A stretch of 11,292 bases of DNA from NCBI GenBank assembly GCA_910585915.1, contig CAJUGF010000043.1, positions 1 to 11,292 of the forward strand. Direction: 5' to 3'. Position numbers and translations under genes: made by a program. Origin of the DNA: an uncultured Bacilli bacterium. GTDB lineage: Bacteria; Bacillota_I; Bacilli_A; RF39; UBA660. Below, piece by piece: positions 7,420 through 11,292 of this stretch. Under the pieces are notes generated by a model, which was not told where the DNA came from, searched no databases, and saw only the letters and a program-made list of their open reading frames with translations. The stretch's first letter is position 1; each line of letters starts with the position of its first letter.

Positions 7420-7425
7420 TATAAT
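7420..7425 (+). promoter_or_regulatory. -10 promoter element of the VirD4 gene
   Basis: Perfect TATAAT. At 17-base spacing the -35 position is TTCTTT (7397-7402), which is the end of the terminator stem and the beginning of its T-run, so no canonical -35 is present. The ribosome binding site AGGAG follows at 7437-7441, ten bases before the ATG. Confidence 0.6.
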
Positions 7426-7451
7426 AAGACAAGAACAGGAGCGAATTTACT

Positions 7452-9767
7452 ATGAAGTTTCGTGTGGCCCCAAAAGACTTTGCTATCTTCGTAGCATTTT
7501 GTATTTTTTTGCTTTATTTATGTGCGATTGCTGTATTAAATTTTACTTCATTTGCAAATGATGGTTCTTTTTATGGACTTAATCCATTTCCAGCTTTTGT
7601 TGGAGACAATTTAGTTCTTACTTTAGTTATGTTTATCATTGCTTTGATTATTATTTTTTCATCTGTTTCGTCTTATATTTTTGATAAGGATAAAAGTGCT
7701 AAACATTTAATTAGTTTTGATGAAAAGGAAGAAAAAGGATATTCTAGATGGGCAAAGGATAAAGAAATTAAAGAAGATAAAGGCGTTAGTCATGTAAAGC
7801 CATCTGATATGCATGTAGAAGCGGCTGGTATTCCTCTTATTAATAATGGAACCGATATTTGGGTTGATAATGGAGAATATCATAATTTGGTTATTGGGTC
7901 TACTGGATCTGGTAAGTCAGAAACGCTTGTTAAACCAATGGTTAATCTACTAGCTAAAAAAGGGGAAAGTATGATTATTACTGACCCCAAAGGAGAGTTG
8001 TATCGCTATTGTGGAAGTTATTTAAAAGAACAGGGGTATAATATTATTATTTTGAATTTTCGTGATCCGCAAAATGGAAATGCTTGGAATCCTTTAACAC
8101 TTCCTTATCGTTATTATAAACAAGGGGATGTTGATAAATCGACAGAACTTTTGGATGACGTTGCTTCTAACATTTTGACGGATGCTAAAAGTAAAGATCC
8201 TTTTTGGGAGAAGAGTGCTGCTGATTATTTTTCAGGACTTGCTTTGGGGTTATTTTTAGATGCCAAAGAAAATGAAGTAAATTTAAATTCTATCAATTAT
8301 ATGAGTACAGTGGGAGAAGAGAGATTTGCCACTAGTAATTATATTAAAGAGTATTTTAATTTAAAGGGAGAATCTTCAAATCCTTATATTTTTGCATCAA
8401 ATACAATTAATGCTCCAACAGATACTAAGGGTGGTATTACATCAACATTTCGCCAGAAGATTCGTTTATTCTCTTCTCGTGAAAAGTTATCTGAAATGTT
8501 ATCTTATAGTGATTTTGATATGCGTTCAATTGGAACACAAAAAACAGCAATTTTTATGATTATTCATGATGAAAAAACAACTTATCATAGTCTGCTTACT
8601 ATTTTTATTAAGCAATGTTATGAAACTTTAATTGATGTTGCTAAAGAAAATGGTGGAAAACTTCCATTTCGTACCAATTTTATTTTAGATGAGTTTGCTA
8701 ATATGCCAGCGTTAAAAGATGTTGATTCTATGGTTTCTGCTGCACGAAGTCGTGATATTCGTTTTACGTTTATTATTCAAAATTTTTCACAGTTAAATGA
8801 TGTATATGGTAAAGAAGTTGCTGAGGTTATTAAAGGTAACTGTGGTAATTTAATATATCTTATTAGTACTGAGATGGCTGCACTTGAAGAAATTAGTAAG
8901 ATGTGTGGGGAAGTCAAAAGTAAGGATAAAGATAAGACAGCTAGTACACCACTTATTTCAGTTACTGATTTACAAAAAATGAAATTATTTGAAGTAATTA
9001 TTAAACGTATTCGTATGAATCCATTTCGAACTAGATTGGAACCAGACTTTAAAATGGATTGGGGAATTACAAGAAGCATTGCCGAGTTTCCATTACGAAA
9101 AGAACGAGAGATTGGTTTGTTTGATTTAAAGAAGTATGTTTCTGAAGAAAAACGTAAGAGAATGATGTCTGATATTGAGAATCAATCAGCTAATGGCAAT
9201 AATCCATCTTCATTTAATCCATTTATGCCAGGAATGCCAGGGATGGGAAATTCTTCAATGAATGCTAATCCTTTTGGAGGAAATCGTCAGCCAAATCCGT
9301 TTGCTTCGATGAATACTAATCCTTTTGGAGGGAATACGCCGAATCCATTTGCGTCTAATTCTTCCAATCCTTTTGGTGGGGGATTGCCTGGAATGGGTAT
9401 GAATCCTGGAAGTTTGTCTAATGAAGATATTGATAAAATGATTGCAGATATTGACAAAAAATTGAAAGAATTAGATGAGGAAGAGGCAAAACAAAAAGCC
9501 GAAGCACATGCTTCACAATTAGAGTTGCCTAAGACTAATACCGAAATACAACCAAAAACGACTCCATTTGGTTTTATGAATCAGGAGCCATTTATGAATG
9601 AGAAGAAATTAGCACCTCAGGAGCCAGAATTTCCTAAGGTAAAAGAAAATGTTCCAGTAGAGCTTGATGAAAAGCCAAAAATTAATATTGATGCTGATAG
9701 TATCATTATGAATGATAATATTATTACTGATGATGAATTTTTTGATGATTTTTTTGGGGATGACTAG
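7452..9767 (+). CDS. virD4: VirD4/TraG-type T4SS coupling protein (ATPase) with long low-complexity tail
   Basis: 771 residues. Two N-terminal membrane helices lie at about 9-29 and 53-77. Walker A, GSTGSGKS, is at 149-156 with the D-P-K-G-E-L strand shortly after. The TraG block D-P-F-W-E-K-S-A is at about 250-257. Walker B, F-I-L-D-E-F-A-N, has D413 and E414, and the S-R-D-I-R-F-T-F-I-I-Q-N sensor region follows. All motifs are intact. Coupling proteins bind the DNA-protein or protein substrate at the inner membrane and hand it to the channel, so its presence means the system has a translocated substrate. After about residue 580 comes a tail rich in Asn, Pro, Phe, Met and Gly with repeated N-P-F-G-G units (606-643), a Lys/Glu helix (about 660-685), and an acidic tip with several Phe (E-F-F-D-D-F-F-G-D-D). 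The stop codon lies inside a terminator hairpin. The gene has its own promoter and terminator. The family is certain. Confidence 0.95.
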   Translation: MKFRVAPKDFAIFVAFCIFLLYLCAIAVLNFTSFANDGSFYGLNPFPAFVGDNLVLTLVMFIIALIIIFSSVSSYIFDKDKSAKHLISFDEKEEKGYSRWAKDKEIKEDKGVSHVKPSDMHVEAAGIPLINNGTDIWVDNGEYHNLVIGSTGSGKSETLVKPMVNLLAKKGESMIITDPKGELYRYCGSYLKEQGYNIIILNFRDPQNGNAWNPLTLPYRYYKQGDVDKSTELLDDVASNILTDAKSKDPFWEKSAADYFSGLALGLFLDAKENEVNLNSINYMSTVGEERFATSNYIKEYFNLKGESSNPYIFASNTINAPTDTKGGITSTFRQKIRLFSSREKLSEMLSYSDFDMRSIGTQKTAIFMIIHDEKTTYHSLLTIFIKQCYETLIDVAKENGGKLPFRTNFILDEFANMPALKDVDSMVSAARSRDIRFTFIIQNFSQLNDVYGKEVAEVIKGNCGNLIYLISTEMAALEEISKMCGEVKSKDKDKTASTPLISVTDLQKMKLFEVIIKRIRMNPFRTRLEPDFKMDWGITRSIAEFPLRKEREIGLFDLKKYVSEEKRKRMMSDIENQSANGNNPSSFNPFMPGMPGMGNSSMNANPFGGNRQPNPFASMNTNPFGGNTPNPFASNSSNPFGGGLPGMGMNPGSLSNEDIDKMIADIDKKLKELDEEEAKQKAEAHASQLELPKTNTEIQPKTTPFGFMNQEPFMNEKKLAPQEPEFPKVKENVPVELDEKPKINIDADSIIMNDNIITDDEFFDDFFGDD
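9267..9380 (+). repeat. Degenerate tandem repeat encoding NPFGG units in the VirD4 tail
   Basis: Three copies start at 9267, 9318 and 9366 with the codons AAT-CCT-TTT-GG. The first two units are 17 and 16 codons, each of the form NPFGGN..PNPFAS, and the third is cut short at NPFGGG. Periods are 51 and 48 bases, whole codons, so copy number can change without breaking the frame. The encoded segment is predicted to be disordered. Confidence 0.8.
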
Positions 9768-9784
9768 GGTAGTTGTCCTTTTTT
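9758..9784 (+). terminator. Intrinsic terminator overlapping the VirD4 stop codon
   Basis: GGATGACTA (9758-9766) pairs along all nine positions (two G-U) with TAGTTGTCC (9770-9778) around a GGG loop, followed by six T (9779-9784) and a further T-rich run. The TAG stop (9765-9767) lies within the stem and loop. Confidence 0.75.
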
Positions 9785-9795
9785 CTTTTCTTTTT

Positions 9796-9807
9796 TTGAC
9801 ATAAAAT
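9796..9807 (+). promoter_or_regulatory. Possible promoter of the rhodanese gene
   Basis: TAAAAT (9802-9807) is a plausible -10 placed straight after the terminator T-run, which fills the -35 position. A perfect TTGACA (9796-9801) directly abuts it but has no good -10 at 17 bases (AAGGAT), so its role is unclear. The exact promoter cannot be decided by eye. Confidence 0.4.
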
Positions 9808-9822
9808 ACATTGGTGGTAAGG

Positions 9823-10083
9823 ATGAGGAGAATATCGATTCATGATTATCATGAAAGTATGGGAACTTTAATTGATTTAAGTGATAAAGATGTTTATGAA
9901 AAAAGGAAAATTCCAGGAAGTGTTAATATGACTTATGATAAGTTAATGCTTCATTATACCGAGTATTTAAAAAAAGGAGTTCCGTACTATATTTTATGTA
10001 CAAAAGGAATTCATAGTAAAAGAGCTGTGGCTATCTTAGAATATTATGGTTATGATGTAATACAGGTTTCTTTGGATTCTTAA
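9823..10083 (+). CDS. Single-domain rhodanese-like protein
   Basis: 86 residues from the ATG at 9823 (M-R-R-I-S-I-H-D-Y). Rhodanese marks are L-I-D-L-S-D-K-D-V-Y with K-I-P-G-S-V-N after it, and the active-site loop C-T-K-G-I-H-S with C59, matching C-x-x-G-x-x-S. The usual D-V-R at the first motif is D-L-S here. Such small cytoplasmic proteins carry sulfane sulfur on the active Cys and pass it to acceptors; the partner here is unknown. In-frame TTG (9811) and GTG (9814) upstream are possible starts, but ATG gives the normal family N-terminus; GGTGG (9813-9817) is a weak ribosome binding site five bases before it. The gene lies between its own terminators, so it is a separate unit and probably not a T4SS part. 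Confidence 0.85.
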   Translation: MRRISIHDYHESMGTLIDLSDKDVYEKRKIPGSVNMTYDKLMLHYTEYLKKGVPYYILCTKGIHSKRAVAILEYYGYDVIQVSLDS

Positions 10084-10113
10084 AACAAGCATTGTTCGCT
10101 TGTTTTATTTTTT
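10081..10113 (+). terminator. Intrinsic terminator of the rhodanese gene
   Basis: TAAAACAAGC (10081-10090) and GCTTGTTTTA (10098-10107) form a perfect ten-base stem with a seven-base loop (ATTGTTC), followed by six T. The stop codon TAA is the start of the stem. Confidence 0.85.
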
Positions 10114-10128
10114 ATTTTTTTCTATAAT
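10100..10128 (+). promoter_or_regulatory. Promoter of the RmuC gene
   Basis: TATAAT at 10123-10128 with TTGTTT (10100-10105) 17 bases upstream. The -35 lies in the 3' arm of the preceding terminator. The ribosome binding site GAGGTA (10135-10140) follows, six bases before the ATG at 10147. Confidence 0.6.
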
Positions 10129-10146
10129 TTTGTTGAGGTAAGATTT

Positions 10147-11217
10147 ATGGAAATAGTAATATTAATACTTTTAATTGTTAATTTATGTTTTGTGGGACTT
10201 TTGTTATTGCGAAATAATAATGGAACTGCTGATACTACAGAACGTCTAGGAAGATTTGAGACGAACGTTACAAAAGAGATTGGAGAATTTAAAATTGATT
10301 TTACTAATCATCTTCGTACTGATTTTGATAAATTGAATCAAAGTGTAGAACGAAAGTTGTTAGAAATTAACGATCGAGTGAATCAAAGGCTTGACGAAAA
10401 TTTTGATAAGACGAATAAAACGTTTCAAAATGTTTTAGAACGTCTTTCTAAAATTGATGAAGCACAAAAGAAGATAGATAGTTTATCTACTGAGATAGTT
10501 TCTTTACAAAGTGTTTTAACTGATAAAAAAACGAGGGGAATTTTTGGAGAAGTTAATTTAAATTATATTTTAAGCAGTGTTTTTGGAGAAAATAATCAAA
10601 GAATTTATCATACGCAATATCGTTTATCAAATGGAGCGATTGCTGATGCGGTTTTATTTGCTCCAATGCCACTCGGAACAGTTTGTATTGATTCTAAGTT
10701 TCCTCTTGAGAACTATGAAAGAATGACTAATCGTGAGCTTTCAAAAGAAGCACGATCAGTTGCGATGAAAAGTTTTAAAGTAGATGTAAAAAAACATATT
10801 GATGCGATTCATGATAAATATATTATTGATGGGGAGACAGCAGCAGAAGCTATTTTATTTTTACCAGCAGAAGCTATTTTTGCAGAGATTAATGCTTATC
10901 ATAATGATTTACTTCATTATGCTTATCAAAAAAAAATATGGATTACATCTCCAACGACTTTGATGAGTACTTTAACTACTATTCATATGATTATCAAAAA
11001 TATGGAACGTGATAAGTATGCTAAAGTTATTCATGAGGAGCTTATTAAGTTAGGAGTAGAATTCGATCGATATCGTGTTCGATGGAGTGCTTTATCTAAT
11101 CATATTGAAACAGTTCATAAAGATGTTAGAGAACTTAATATTACGACGGATAAAATTTCGAAACGGTTTGATTCTATTAATAATGCTGAGATTGATAAAG
11201 ATCGCATAGAAAATTAG
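10147..11217 (+). CDS. rmuC: RmuC-family DNA recombination protein
   Basis: 356 residues. One N-terminal membrane helix (about 3-21) is followed by a long coiled coil (about 30-125) and an RmuC nuclease-like domain (about 128-320). The family block R-G-I-F-G-E-V-N-L has E135. The PD-(D/E)xK-like core has D167 in A-D-A-V-L-F and D182-S-K184 in I-D-S-K-F-P-L-E-N-Y; F-L-P-A-E-A and I-T-S-P-T-T-L also match RmuC. RmuC proteins are membrane-tethered putative nucleases that in E. coli limit rearrangement at short inverted repeats. Shorter than the E. coli protein but normal for Bacilli. ATG with a good ribosome binding site and its own promoter. It is a common chromosomal gene, so its presence suggests that the T4SS block borders ordinary chromosome here. 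All candidate catalytic residues are intact. Confidence 0.93.
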   Translation: MEIVILILLIVNLCFVGLLLLRNNNGTADTTERLGRFETNVTKEIGEFKIDFTNHLRTDFDKLNQSVERKLLEINDRVNQRLDENFDKTNKTFQNVLERLSKIDEAQKKIDSLSTEIVSLQSVLTDKKTRGIFGEVNLNYILSSVFGENNQRIYHTQYRLSNGAIADAVLFAPMPLGTVCIDSKFPLENYERMTNRELSKEARSVAMKSFKVDVKKHIDAIHDKYIIDGETAAEAILFLPAEAIFAEINAYHNDLLHYAYQKKIWITSPTTLMSTLTTIHMIIKNMERDKYAKVIHEELIKLGVEFDRYRVRWSALSNHIETVHKDVRELNITTDKISKRFDSINNAEIDKDRIEN

Positions 11218-11232
11218 TTTTAGTGTTAGTAA

Positions 11233-11245
11233 ATTGATAATCAAT
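11233..11245. repeat. 13-base palindrome over the -35 of the downstream promoter
   Basis: ATTGAT-A-ATCAAT is a perfect palindrome that contains the -35 TTGATA. It could be an operator, but in AT-rich DNA it could also be chance. Confidence 0.3.
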
Positions 11246-11263
11246 ATAAATAAGTTTTATACT
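11234..11263 (+). promoter_or_regulatory. Promoter of the gene leaving the window
   Basis: TTGATA (11234-11239), an 18-base spacer and TATACT (11258-11263). This is the most canonical two-box promoter in the window, and a ribosome binding site and ATG follow at a suitable distance. No convincing terminator is seen between rmuC and this promoter. Confidence 0.6.
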
Positions 11264-11288
11264 TCAAAAAGAATAGAGGTGGCTTGTT

Positions 11289-11292
11289 ATGA
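11289..11292 (+). CDS. Start of a downstream gene (only the first codon visible)
   Basis: ATG at 11289 is preceded by AGAGGTGG (11275-11282), a good ribosome binding site, and by a promoter at 11234-11263. Only one codon lies in the window, so the product cannot be named. Confidence 0.5.

Noticed and set aside
9267..9380. NPF motifs as ligands for host EH-domain proteins
   Set aside because: NPF binds EH domains in eukaryotes, but this tail lies in the bacterial cytoplasm and the repeats are low-complexity, so the match is more likely incidental.
9796..9801. TTGACA as a classical -35 box
   Set aside because: The hexamer at 17 bases is AAGGAT and lies over the start codon of the rhodanese gene. 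A -10-like TAAAAT abuts TTGACA instead, so it cannot act as its -35.
1..11292. CRISPR array, tRNA, rRNA or insertion sequence
   Set aside because: No regularly spaced direct repeats, no tRNA cloverleaf or rRNA-like segments, no transposase and no terminal inverted repeats were seen.

Overview
The window is AT-rich, all nine coding regions lie on the + strand, and the genes are tightly packed with Shine-Dalgarno sites (AAGGAGG, AAAGGAG, AGGTGG). This points to a low-GC member of the Bacillota/Bacilli, possibly one of the uncultured gut lineages near Mollicutes (inferred, not proven). All Trp codons in the genes are TGG, so the standard bacterial code fits and the Mycoplasma code does not. Two secreted domains that act on peptidoglycan show that the cell has a wall.

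Layout. 1-4299: an operon-like block of core type IV secretion system (T4SS) parts. It holds the 3' part of a VirB6/TrbL-like polytopic protein, a PrgI/VirB3-like membrane protein, and a VirB4 ATPase encoded by two overlapping genes (N-domain, then C-domain with the P-loop). 4300-4482: a gap with an imperfect hairpin and an extended -10 promoter. 4483-7371: a large membrane-anchored cell-wall remodelling protein (SpoIID-like + lysozyme/glucosaminidase-like + M15 peptidase domains), followed at once by a small lipoprotein with a second, C-terminal membrane anchor. 7372-7451: a terminator and a new promoter. 7452-9767: the VirD4/TraG coupling ATPase, with an unusual Asn-Pro-Phe-rich tail ending in an acidic/Phe tip. 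9758-11217: two short units, each with its own terminator or promoter, encoding a single-domain rhodanese and an RmuC-family protein. 11218-11292: a promoter, a Shine-Dalgarno site and the start codon of a gene that runs off the window.

How they fit together. VirB6-, VirB3- and VirB4-like proteins would form the inner-membrane translocation core. The wall-active protein would take the VirB1 role and open the peptidoglycan. VirD4 would feed substrate. The order VirB6-like, PrgI, VirB4 is that of Gram-positive conjugation modules and Mycoplasma ICEs. No relaxase, integrase, pilin or adhesin is visible here, and the right flank is housekeeping-like, so whether this is an integrative element or a resident secretion system cannot be settled from this window. 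The most noteworthy items are the fissioned VirB4, the three-domain wall enzyme whose SpoIID-like module seems to lack its catalytic Glu, the undescribed lipoprotein, and intergenic regions where a terminator runs straight into the next promoter.
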